Assembly (NCBI GenBank): GCA_017631875.1
Contig: JAGBSL010000014.1
Coordinates: 3,070-67,069 of the forward strand
Direction of reading: 5' to 3'
Length of the DNA: 64,000 nucleotides
From: Bacteroidales bacterium
Lineage (GTDB): Bacteria > Bacteroidota > Bacteroidia > Bacteroidales > UBA932
Shown here: one piece after another, positions 9,174 through 16,232 of the stretch
How the letters are laid out: each line of letters starts with the position of its first letter
How positions within the stretch are numbered: the first letter of the stretch is position 1
The notes under the pieces: generated by a model
Seen by the model: the letters and a program-made list of their open reading frames with translations, nothing else
Told to the model about the DNA's origin: nothing
Database searches by the model: none
Position numbers and translations under genes: made by a program

Positions 9174-9986
9174 TTATTCGTACTCCGTCAGTTTGAGGCG
9201 ATATTTGTTGCTGCCGAAGTTCATGTAGAACAGATTGCATTCCGGCACTGTCGCTCCCTGTTTGACCGGACGTCTGTTCCACTCTGAGTCAATCCCGAAC
9301 AGCACAGGATTCTTGCGCCCTTCAAGAGCAAATCCAAGCTGTTCATACACAGTGCCTTCCGACCATTCCAGATCTGCGTAGCTCATGATGTCGTCCGGAT
9401 GTACTTCTTCAATGAATGCGTTGAGGATCTTGCCCATGCCGCCGCTTATCCTCAGTCCCGGAAGGGATGCGAAACGGACCCATTCGTATGAACGGATGGT
9501 GCGACCTTCCTTCACCCATTTGCGTGCATTGGAGAATGTGCCTACGGCTATGAGAGTCCCTGCAGGGATGCTTCCGCGGCCTTCCTGTGCGATGTGCCCG
9601 GTGTGCCTTTTGAGGAACATGCCGTATCTGTACTTGCATGCGGCATCTCCGTAGGCATGTGTGCGGCCCAGGAACTCTGCCGCAGTAGGTTTGTCAATCC
9701 TGCGGATCTCGCAGTTCCGGGCGTATATGGGAGTGAAAATTTCCAGATGGGCAAGTAGTCGGGCCTTCATCATCTCCGGCTGCCTGTGCCACCTGTCCTC
9801 TGGGATGATCAGGGGGTATTTTCCCGTTTCACGGACATGCTGTGCGATGACATCTTTAAGCTTTACAGACTGCTCGGCCGCTTCTTCGGAACTTTGTGCG
9901 CAAATATTGATGGGCACAATGAGCCCGATCCGGTCTTCGAGTCCGTTTTCGGTCAGAAATCTGAGTATGTCATCCTGCAGAACCAT
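9174..9986 (-). CDS. uncharacterised protein with GNAT/Mom-like C-terminal region
   Basis: A 270-residue soluble protein that I cannot name. Residues 175-250 (RSYEWVRFASLPG, GGMGKILNAF, ISYADLEWSEG-like, VYEQLGF) resemble a module seen in phage and bacterial proteins with an acetyltransferase-like (Mom/GNAT) fold, which often carries other domains at the N-terminus. The N-terminal third (IPINICAQSSEE-like, YPLIIPEDRWHRQ) is unfamiliar. It is transcribed divergently from umuDC. The -7 box at 9992-9999 ends only 5 bases before the ATG, so the message may be leaderless. The function is unknown; a nucleic-acid- or metabolite-modifying role would be speculation. Confidence 0.7.
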   Translation of the reverse strand: MVLQDDILRFLTENGLEDRIGLIVPINICAQSSEEAAEQSVKLKDVIAQHVRETGKYPLIIPEDRWHRQPEMMKARLLAHLEIFTPIYARNCEIRRIDKPTAAEFLGRTHAYGDAACKYRYGMFLKRHTGHIAQEGRGSIPAGTLIAVGTFSNARKWVKEGRTIRSYEWVRFASLPGLRISGGMGKILNAFIEEVHPDDIMSYADLEWSEGTVYEQLGFALEGRKNPVLFGIDSEWNRRPVKQGATVPECNLFYMNFGSNKYRLKLTEYE

Positions 9987-9991
9987 ATCTG

Positions 9992-9999
9992 CAAATATA
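9992..9999 (-). promoter_or_regulatory. -7 promoter box close to start codon
   Basis: TATATTTG on the minus strand; only five bases separate it from the ATG at 9986, so transcription would begin at or next to the start codon. Confidence 0.55.
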
Positions 10000-10018
10000 T
10001 GCTTTATTTGTGAAATAA

Positions 10019-10137
10019 CGACCCTTGATCTATAAGGTGTTGAGTGTTAGAGGGATAAGTGTTTAAGGGTCGGAAAAATTTCCGACCCTTGTGAGGGTAA
10101 GTTGTTGATGGTTAGAGTGTTATGTGAAAAGGGTCGG
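10019..10137. repeat. four copies of a short AAGGGTCG motif including a large palindrome
   Basis: In the umuD upstream spacer, AAGGGTCG occurs in reverse at 10019-10026, forward at 10065-10072, in reverse at 10083-10090 and forward at 10129-10136. The middle pair forms a perfect 12-base inverted repeat (10065-10076 with 10079-10090). No coding explanation was found. It could be a regulator binding array for the divergent genes or a small hairpin family. Confidence 0.6.
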
Positions 10138-10189
10138 TGTGTGCCCCACAGCAATGCGAGGGATTTGTTCGGATATTGGAGGTAATTAT

Positions 10190-10197
10190 TAAATTTG
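10190..10197 (+). promoter_or_regulatory. -7 promoter box for umuDC, leaderless spacing
   Basis: TAAATTTG is followed after only four bases by the umuD ATG at 10202. With the usual Bacteroidota geometry the transcript would start at the ATG. Confidence 0.55.
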
Positions 10198-10201
10198 CAT
10201 T

Positions 10202-10603
10202 ATGCAGGAGAAGACAGATCTGCCGGTAATGGCACAGGACGGCATACATGCGGGATTCCCGTCGCCCGCTACGGATTATATGACCCAGGCGATCGACCTG
10301 AACAAGGAACTGGTACGGCACCCGGCTGCGACCTTCTATGGCCGTGTGGTGGGTGATTCCATGATTGACGCCGGGGTTGAGGAAGGTGATATACTGGTGA
10401 TTGATAAGTCGTTGGAGGCGCGTGAGGGAGATATGGCGGTGTGCTTTGTGGATGGTGAGTTCACTCTTAAGCATCTGCATTTCCACGATGGGGGACTGAC
10501 GCTTCGTCCGGCCAATCCGAACTATCCGGAGATCGAGGTCGGCGATGGTGTGGACTTCGCTTTGTGGGGCGTTGTTACTTATGTGATTAAACGTATAAGA
10601 TAA
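10202..10603 (+). CDS. umuD: UmuD-like S24 peptidase, polymerase V accessory subunit
   Basis: A 133-residue UmuD homologue. The self-cleavage site is A18-G19 in HAGFPSPATDY, where E. coli UmuD has Cys-Gly. The catalytic dyad is S53 (GDSM) and K90 (DGEFTLK), with the same 37-residue spacing as in UmuD. RecA-stimulated cleavage would activate the polymerase encoded next. It has no LexA DNA-binding domain, so it is not the repressor. The gene is followed by a palindromic repeat starting one base after its stop, and then by umuC. Its upstream spacer carries a repeated AAGGGTCG motif that could mediate damage control. Confidence 0.93.
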   Translation: MQEKTDLPVMAQDGIHAGFPSPATDYMTQAIDLNKELVRHPAATFYGRVVGDSMIDAGVEEGDILVIDKSLEAREGDMAVCFVDGEFTLKHLHFHDGGLTLRPANPNYPEIEVGDGVDFALWGVVTYVIKRIR

Positions 10604-10604
10604 A

Positions 10605-10640
10605 AGATTGCCACGTCGCTTCGCTCCTCGCAATGACGTA
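10605..10640 (+). repeat. palindromic intergenic repeat, copy 2
   Basis: Starts one base after the umuD stop codon and lies between umuD and umuC. It shows the shared AGATTGCCACG...CTCGCAATGACGT frame. Its short middle hairpin differs from copy 3 by a compensating G-C to A-T pair. A TTG inside it opens the umuC frame but is not a likely start. Confidence 0.88.
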
Positions 10641-10679
10641 GGAACTATCGTTCAAGGAGTCGAAGGACGGGTGTCGGTA

Positions 10680-11951
10680 ATGGTTATGTTTGCTTTAGTG
10701 GACTGCAATAATTTCTTCGTGTCATGCGAACGCGTCTTCCGTCCGGATCTTGAGGGGAAGGCGGTCGTCGTGCTGTCCAACAACGACGGCTGCGTCGTGT
10801 CGCGAAGTAATGAGAGCAAGGCCATGGGAATAAAGATGGGAACGCCGTTCTTCCAGGTAAAGCATATGGTGGACGAGGGCAGGCTTACTGCGTTTTCGTC
10901 AAATTATGCGCTGTATGGTGACTTGTCGGGAAGGGTGATGTCTATTCTCGCTGATGCAGTTCCCCATATTGAGATATATTCTATAGATGAGGCATTCCTT
11001 CACCTTGAAGGAATCGACCCTGAGAATGTGCAGGAGTTCTGCCGGAGTCTTGTCGCCAGGGTGCGGCAATGGGTAGGGATCCCTGTGAGCATCGGAGTCG
11101 CGCCGACAAAGACATTGGCAAAGATCGCCAGCCATTTCGCCAAGACCCATAAAGGTTACAGGGGAGTCTGCATGATGGATACTGACGCCAAGAGGCTTAA
11201 GGCATTGGAACTGACTCCGATAGATGATGTCTGGGGTATAGGAAGGAGATTGGCTCCGAAGATGGTTTCATGGGGCGTGCGGTCGGCCCTGGACTTTACT
11301 CAGAGACCTAAGGAGTGGGTGCAGTCAAGGCTCGGAGTCAACGGACTTCGGACATGGGAGGAGCTATGCGGCATCCCGTGTGTCGAGGAGGAAAATGCCG
11401 AGAGACGAAAGTCCATATGCACCTCACGGTCGTTCGCAGACATGATAGAGGATGAGCGCGAACTCGAACTGAGGGTGTCGGACTTTGCTGCCATGTGCGC
11501 GAAGAAACTCCGTGACGAGGGTTCGGCGGCCTATGACGTTACGGTATTCATGTATACAAACCGCTTCAGGGAAGACTTGAAACAGTATTTTCCTTCAGTG
11601 ACTATCCGTCTGCCGGTGGCGGCAAACAGTACTCAGGAGATAGTCGGAGCTGCCTTGAGGGCGTTCAGGACTATATTCAGGGAAGGTTATCAATACAAGA
11701 AGGCGGGAGTGACTGTCAGCAATATAGTGCCGCAGGACGAGCTTCAGGGCGTTCTGTTCGGTTATGACCAGGCGCTCAGGAAGAAGCAGGACCGTCTTTC
11801 GGAGGTCATGGACAGCGTGAATTCAGGCTCCGGTAAGGCCTTGCTCCGTCTGGCGGCCCAAAGGGAAGGTCACTATGCCGACGGCATCAGGTGTGAACGC
11901 AGATCAAGCCTCTACACAACCTCGCTGGATGAAATAATGAAGGTGCACTAG
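10680..11951 (+). CDS. umuC: UmuC-like Y-family DNA polymerase (pol V catalytic subunit)
   Basis: A translesion polymerase of about 423 residues. Y-family motifs are clear: the N-terminal FALVDCNNFFVSCERVF with a metal-binding Asp, VLSNNDGCVVSRS, and the YSIDEAF segment with the catalytic Asp-Glu. The UmuC-type C-terminal region carries the little finger. The frame is open back to a TTG at 10608 inside the palindromic repeat. I chose the ATG at 10680 (MVMFALVD) because homologues start here; ATG 10686 is equally plausible. A GAAGGA-like purine stretch lies about 13 bases upstream. It forms an operon with umuD. Confidence 0.94.
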   Translation: MVMFALVDCNNFFVSCERVFRPDLEGKAVVVLSNNDGCVVSRSNESKAMGIKMGTPFFQVKHMVDEGRLTAFSSNYALYGDLSGRVMSILADAVPHIEIYSIDEAFLHLEGIDPENVQEFCRSLVARVRQWVGIPVSIGVAPTKTLAKIASHFAKTHKGYRGVCMMDTDAKRLKALELTPIDDVWGIGRRLAPKMVSWGVRSALDFTQRPKEWVQSRLGVNGLRTWEELCGIPCVEEENAERRKSICTSRSFADMIEDERELELRVSDFAAMCAKKLRDEGSAAYDVTVFMYTNRFREDLKQYFPSVTIRLPVAANSTQEIVGAALRAFRTIFREGYQYKKAGVTVSNIVPQDELQGVLFGYDQALRKKQDRLSEVMDSVNSGSGKALLRLAAQREGHYADGIRCERRSSLYTTSLDEIMKVH

Positions 11952-11970
11952 CTCCGGGCTGGTGCACCTT
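11940..11970. terminator. terminator-like hairpin between umuC and glycerophosphodiesterase
   Basis: A 9-base perfect stem (11940-11948 with 11962-11970) includes the last codons of umuC and separates two convergent genes. It has no long T tract, so strength is uncertain. Confidence 0.5.
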
Positions 11971-11974
11971 GTCG

Positions 11975-12805
11975 TTATCTTACCTCTCTGACCTTTGCTT
12001 CTTTCAGAAACTCTCTGACCTGTAGAGGATTATCCGTGGTTATATACATTACCTTGTGTCGTATGACTCTTATGATGTCTTCGTCCTTGTTTACAGTCCA
12101 TGCATTGGTGGTCATCCTCAGTTTCCTTGCCTCCTTTGGCCAAAGCGGATGTTTGTCGAACACGCTGAAGTGGTAGTCGATGCCGTTAATGCCGGCCGCC
12201 TTCACTTCCTTTGGGTTCATGTTGCCTTCAAGATACTGTACGCTGAAGTCTGGAAGCAGCTCACCGAGTCTCTGGCATATATGGAAGCTGAAGGATATGA
12301 ACATCACTCTCTCCGGATCAAGAAGTCCGTGTTTTTCAAGGCTCTCGATAGTCAGTCTCACGAATCTGTCTTCTACCTCTGGGCTTGAATGAGGCTTAAG
12401 CTCATATACCAGCATTGTCTCCGGATAGAGCTTGCCCTGCTCGAGATACTGGTCCAGCGTCGGGATAGGTTCGCCGTTAACCAGTCTGTGGCTCTTGAAA
12501 TCGGCGAAAGGGTAGTCTTCGATCAGCTTGCCGTCTATCCTGCTGTCGTGGAAGACGATGAGCGTATCGTCCGCGGTCATGTTCACATCGAATTCGCTAC
12601 CCCAGAATCCGGCTTCCTGTGCGCATCGCAGCGCAGCGAGGGAATTTCTCGCATATCCAGCTTCTTCGCAGTTCCAGAATCCTCTGTGAGCCACAATACC
12701 CATCTTGTTTTTGCTGATGCGGCTTTTCGGCGCCGCTGCAGCCGGAATCATCATCATGACGCAAAGCAGCGTCATGAGCGATTTTACTATTATCTCTTTT
12801 TTCAT
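11975..12805 (-). CDS. ugpQ: glycerophosphodiester phosphodiesterase family protein
   Basis: A protein of about 276 residues with a signal peptide (MKKEII... to about residue 25) and a GDPD barrel. The motif VAHRGFWN gives the catalytic His-Arg, EFDVN supplies the metal Glu/Asp, and LIVFHDSR the second histidine. It hydrolyses glycerophosphodiesters to glycerol-3-phosphate and an alcohol, here in the periplasm. The frame is open to 12826, but the -7 box at 12828-12835 would put the transcript start inside that extension, so the ATG at 12805 was chosen. It is convergent with umuC and divergent from pgi. Confidence 0.9.
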   Translation of the reverse strand: MKKEIIVKSLMTLLCVMMMIPAAAAPKSRISKNKMGIVAHRGFWNCEEAGYARNSLAALRCAQEAGFWGSEFDVNMTADDTLIVFHDSRIDGKLIEDYPFADFKSHRLVNGEPIPTLDQYLEQGKLYPETMLVYELKPHSSPEVEDRFVRLTIESLEKHGLLDPERVMFISFSFHICQRLGELLPDFSVQYLEGNMNPKEVKAAGINGIDYHFSVFDKHPLWPKEARKLRMTTNAWTVNKDEDIIRVIRHKVMYITTDNPLQVREFLKEAKVREVR

Positions 12806-12827
12806 TGGTTTTTGTTGATATTGCATG

Positions 12828-12835
12828 CAAATATA
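12828..12835 (-). promoter_or_regulatory. -7 promoter box for glycerophosphodiesterase
   Basis: TATATTTG on the minus strand, 22 bases before the ATG at 12805. Confidence 0.6.
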
Positions 12836-12869
12836 TAACTATTTAATGAGCCGATAAAGCAAAAAATGT

Positions 12870-12877
12870 TATCTTTG
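12870..12877 (+). promoter_or_regulatory. -7 promoter box for pgi
   Basis: TATCTTTG, 59 bases before the pgi ATG at 12937; exact match to TAnnTTTG. Confidence 0.6.
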
Positions 12878-12936
12878 CCTGTGATGTGCCTAAGTGTACA
12901 CGTTGTATAGGTAGTGTAAAACAATTTGATATTACT

Positions 12937-14277
12937 ATGGTAAAGGTAAATCTCGGAGGTTGCAGCTCCTTTGTAAAAGATGCAGATTATAAGGTATATG
13001 TAGAAAAGGCGCTTGCAGCGCTTGAAGTTCTTGAGAACGAAACAGGTAAGGGTAATGACTTCCTTGGTTGGAAGCACCTCCCTTCAGAGACTCTCAACAG
13101 CAACCTCGTTGCAGAGTGTGAGGCTGTAAGAGATGCGTGGAAGGCAAAGAACGTTGACCTCGTTGTCGTTATCGGTATCGGTGGTTCATACCTCGGTGCT
13201 AAGTGCGCTCTCGAGGCTCTTTCACACCAGTTCGCAAAGCAGCTCAAGACAAAGGGCGATGCTCCTGAGATCGTATTCGCAGGACAGAACCTCTCGGAGG
13301 AGTACATGTGCGAGCTTATGGACCTCGTTCAGGAGAGAAACGCAGCATGCGTTGTGATCTCAAAGTCAGGTACGACAACAGAGCCTGCAGTGGCATTCCG
13401 TCTTGTGAAGAAGTATCTCGAGGAGACTTACGGAAAGGCAGAGGCTGCAGAGCGTATCGTAGCTGTTACAGACAAGGCTCGTGGAGCCCTCAAGTCTCTC
13501 TCTACTCAGGAGGGTTACAAGACATTCGTCATCGAGGATAATGTTGGTGGTCGTTTCTCAGTTCTTACTCCAGTAGGTATTCTCCCTATCGTTCTTGCGG
13601 GCTTTGACATGAAGGCTATGCTCGAGGGTGCTCTTGCAATGGAGGAGGCTTGCGCGAAGAAGTGCGAGTGCAATCCTGCAATCCAGTACGCTGCAATGCG
13701 TAACGCTCTCTATGCACAGGGCAAGAAGATCGAGATCCTCGTTGCATACAACCCTAAGCTTACATACCTCGGAGAGTGGTGGAAACAGCTTTACGGCGAG
13801 TCAGAGGGTAAGGACGGCCTCGGAATCTTCCCTGCATCAGTGAACTTCACAACAGATCTTCACTCTATGGGCCAGTACATCCAGGACGGTGAGCGCACCC
13901 TCATGGAGACTGTGGTGACAGTCGAGAAGAGCAAGCGTTCTATGCTTATCGAGAATGATCCTCAGAACCTTGATGGCCTTAACTTCCTTACTGGAAAGCA
14001 TGTAGAGGAGTGCAACGCGATGGCGGAGCTCGGAACAAAGCTCGCTCACATCGACGGCGGCGTGCCTCAGCTCTCTCTCAGCATCGAGTGCATCAACGAG
14101 TACAACCTCGGAGCCCTCTTCTATTTCTTCGAGAAGGCTTGCGGTATCAGCGGCTACATCCTCGGCGTGAATCCGTTCGACCAGCCGGGCGTTGAGGCTT
14201 ACAAGAAGAACATGTTCGCTCTTCTGGGCAAACCAGGATACGAGGAGCAGGCAGAGGCCCTCAGAGCAAGACTATAA
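12937..14277 (+). CDS. pgi: glucose-6-phosphate isomerase
   Basis: Interconverts glucose-6-phosphate and fructose-6-phosphate. The 446-residue length is the short Bacillus-like form. Motifs include VVIGIGGSYLGAK, ISKSGTTTEPA (phosphate loop), GGRFSVLTPVG, and the SEGKDGLGIFPASVNFT segment. The upstream frame is open to 12886, but the ATG at 12937 (MVKVNLGG) matches family starts. Codon choice is strongly biased, as in highly expressed genes. The YbjN-like gene begins only 32 bases after its stop with no obvious terminator, so read-through into the next cluster is possible. Confidence 0.96.
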   Translation: MVKVNLGGCSSFVKDADYKVYVEKALAALEVLENETGKGNDFLGWKHLPSETLNSNLVAECEAVRDAWKAKNVDLVVVIGIGGSYLGAKCALEALSHQFAKQLKTKGDAPEIVFAGQNLSEEYMCELMDLVQERNAACVVISKSGTTTEPAVAFRLVKKYLEETYGKAEAAERIVAVTDKARGALKSLSTQEGYKTFVIEDNVGGRFSVLTPVGILPIVLAGFDMKAMLEGALAMEEACAKKCECNPAIQYAAMRNALYAQGKKIEILVAYNPKLTYLGEWWKQLYGESEGKDGLGIFPASVNFTTDLHSMGQYIQDGERTLMETVVTVEKSKRSMLIENDPQNLDGLNFLTGKHVEECNAMAELGTKLAHIDGGVPQLSLSIECINEYNLGALFYFFEKACGISGYILGVNPFDQPGVEAYKKNMFALLGKPGYEEQAEALRARL

Positions 14278-14309
14278 AACCACTTTTATAACACTAAAAC
14301 TTTTAAGTT

Positions 14310-14684
14310 ATGAGTACAACTAAAATGATGTTGGATTACCTCAGAAAAGAGGGTTTCCAGCCAGAAGAGGAGTCTTTCGGACTTGCTTTCCGTTATCAGA
14401 TGAAGAACTATCTGTTCCTTAACAATGATGAGGATCCGTCTTTCTTCCAGTTGGTTATGCCAGGTATCTGCAGTGTAGACGATCAGAACAGAATGAGAGT
14501 GTACAAAGCTATGGATGCTGTGAACTCGTCTGTAAAGGTTGCCAAGGCAAGCATTTTTGATGGTGATTCAGTATGGCTCTACTGTGAGCTTCTGATCGAC
14601 TCGACTCCAGAACTTGGAGACCTTGTCCCACGTTCTCTTGGTATTCTTCAGCACGCCTATAAGGTGTTTGGTGAAAACTACTAG
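14310..14684 (+). CDS. YbjN-like / type III secretion chaperone-fold protein, paralogue 1
   Basis: A small acidic 124-residue protein. Its pattern (an N-terminal helix ending in the LRKEGFQPEEE turn, a beta hairpin with FRYQMKNYLFLN, LVMPGICSVDD, then a long helix and a C-terminal LVPRSLGIL block) resembles the YbjN / secretion-chaperone fold. The gene at 20746-21129 is a clear paralogue, sharing the DDxNR, LVPR and ILQ/ILM positions. The two flank the TerB, Ca2+-ATPase and kinase-AAA genes, so they are probably parts of one system, perhaps as adaptor or chaperone subunits. No enzymatic motif is visible. Its function is unknown. Confidence 0.72.
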   Translation: MSTTKMMLDYLRKEGFQPEEESFGLAFRYQMKNYLFLNNDEDPSFFQLVMPGICSVDDQNRMRVYKAMDAVNSSVKVAKASIFDGDSVWLYCELLIDSTPELGDLVPRSLGILQHAYKVFGENY

Positions 14685-14700
14685 CAGATTTTCCTGAGAG

Positions 14701-16158
14701 ATGCAGGAACTTCAGCTGACATATCTGAACAAGCTGGCTGTCTTGAGGATAGCTGTCGACCTGGTTAAGGCCGACAGCAGAATTCATGGAGATGAGATAA
14801 GCTTGCTCGCAGAGCTTCAGGAGAAGTTCGCCCTCTCACAGGAGGATCTGGACAGAATACATTACATCACGCTCCAACAGGCTGTTTCAAGCCTGAAGGA
14901 GCTTGATGTTTTTTCAGCCGAGCATGTTGTCCGAATCCTGGAGGAGGTAATGTGCGTTGATAATGAGATCGATTACGAAGAGAATATTCTTCTTACGGCT
15001 GTATTCATGTCGATTTCTCCTCGCTCCAGAGACTGGTGTGACGTGCTGTCCGTGCCTAATGTCATGGATGAAACGTCTTTAAGGCAGGTCCTTTATCTGG
15101 AGTCTTCTCCTTGTCCCGAGGTTCATAAGCTTTTTAATGATAAGTATGACAAGCTTTTGATAACCAAGTCATTCAATGATATGGGACTCGACTTTTTCTA
15201 CCTGCCTGATGTGCTTAGAGGACATCAAGATGGTTCTGACAGCATGGTGAATCTGCTCCGTCAGGCCATGCGTTATCTGGTACCATCTGGTACTGGGCGT
15301 ATTGATGATGCAGATATTGCATCTTTTTCTCCGGAAGGTTTCTTCTACTTCCTGCTTTCTCGTTATAGGATTGATCTGAAGTCTCTCAAGTCCCAGTCGT
15401 TCCTTCTGTTCAAAGTACGAGACAGTTACTCTCTCGATGATGACAATAACCTGACCAAAGGGGTGGATTTCTTTGTTATCAGCATGGATGCTGACGTAAA
15501 GTCCAGAATATACACATTCATTTCACGCTTCGACAAGCAGAATAATCAGATCCCATATGAGGGCTGCTATAAGATCCTGTGCGATTATCTGAGCTCGGCT
15601 TCCAAGAATGTCAGTCGCATACTGGTGGACGACTCATACGGTTTCTCTCTAATGGACAATGAAAGGACAAAAGTTGTTTTTGAGTCCTCCCCTCAGACGC
15701 GTACGTTCTATTTGCTTCTTCTGAGATATGGTGCAGCTGGAGTCAGTCAGGATACCTTTGATGAAGCTTTGCGCCTGCTAAGTGAGGTCCCGGATCAAGA
15801 GGATTTCAGTATGGAAGGATTCATGTCCAGGATGCGGTCAATCTGTACAGAGGCTTCACACCTTATATATAACGCGTGCGTGATCTATTCCGAAGTTTCC
15901 GGCAAGGAAACATCCTCGCGCAAGTTCCTCGGTTATATCGAGAGCATATTCCGAAATCGTAGTTCGTTGAAGAACTACGCAAACAAGGGCTTCTTTGAAT
16001 TGAATAAACTGGCGGATGCGGATAAGTTCTTGATCTCATTCGACTCTTCTGCCAAGACCTATGGTATATCGGCCGAGCTGCAGACATTCAGGATGCGTAC
16101 TTTGGCCGGTACTGATGTGACCCTTGATAAGACGGACTTCTGGCAACGTCTCCTATAA
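14701..16158 (+). CDS. TerB-like domain protein of unknown function
   Basis: A 485-residue soluble protein. Residues 8-105 look like a TerB (tellurite-resistance B) helical domain: an acidic loop DSRIHGDEI near residue 25, FALSQEDLDRI, and a second acidic loop VDNEIDYEEN near residue 90, matching the pseudo-symmetric metal-binding pattern of TerB. The rest (110-485) is mostly helical with no motif I recognise; the last 120 residues could be a winged-helix or docking region. It starts 16 bases after the YbjN-like gene and precedes a P-type Ca2+ ATPase. A metal- or stress-linked scaffold is an inference from these neighbours. Confidence 0.65.
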   Translation: MQELQLTYLNKLAVLRIAVDLVKADSRIHGDEISLLAELQEKFALSQEDLDRIHYITLQQAVSSLKELDVFSAEHVVRILEEVMCVDNEIDYEENILLTAVFMSISPRSRDWCDVLSVPNVMDETSLRQVLYLESSPCPEVHKLFNDKYDKLLITKSFNDMGLDFFYLPDVLRGHQDGSDSMVNLLRQAMRYLVPSGTGRIDDADIASFSPEGFFYFLLSRYRIDLKSLKSQSFLLFKVRDSYSLDDDNNLTKGVDFFVISMDADVKSRIYTFISRFDKQNNQIPYEGCYKILCDYLSSASKNVSRILVDDSYGFSLMDNERTKVVFESSPQTRTFYLLLLRYGAAGVSQDTFDEALRLLSEVPDQEDFSMEGFMSRMRSICTEASHLIYNACVIYSEVSGKETSSRKFLGYIESIFRNRSSLKNYANKGFFELNKLADADKFLISFDSSAKTYGISAELQTFRMRTLAGTDVTLDKTDFWQRLL

Positions 16159-16159
16159 T

Positions 16160-16176
16160 CCAAACGTTTGGTTTTT
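16160..16176 (+). terminator. weak hairpin with T tract after the TerB-like gene
   Basis: The palindrome CCAAACGTTTGG followed by TTTTT resembles a weak intrinsic terminator, but with no loop bases the hairpin is poor. It may only reduce read-through into the ATPase. Confidence 0.35.
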
Positions 16177-16232
16177 CTCTTTGTTTTGTATGATTTATGC
16201 TGATATTTGCGGTCTGTTAAAATGATTCGCAT

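Noticed and set aside
9987..10201. tRNA or small RNA gene in the umuD spacer
   Set aside because: No cloverleaf, no T-loop GGTTCGAAT-type sequence and no CCA end; the palindromes are better explained as operator or hairpin repeats.
10608..10679. Upstream extension of umuC from a TTG in the palindromic repeat
   Set aside because: The added residues are a translation of the repeat, and UmuC homologues start at MFALVD.
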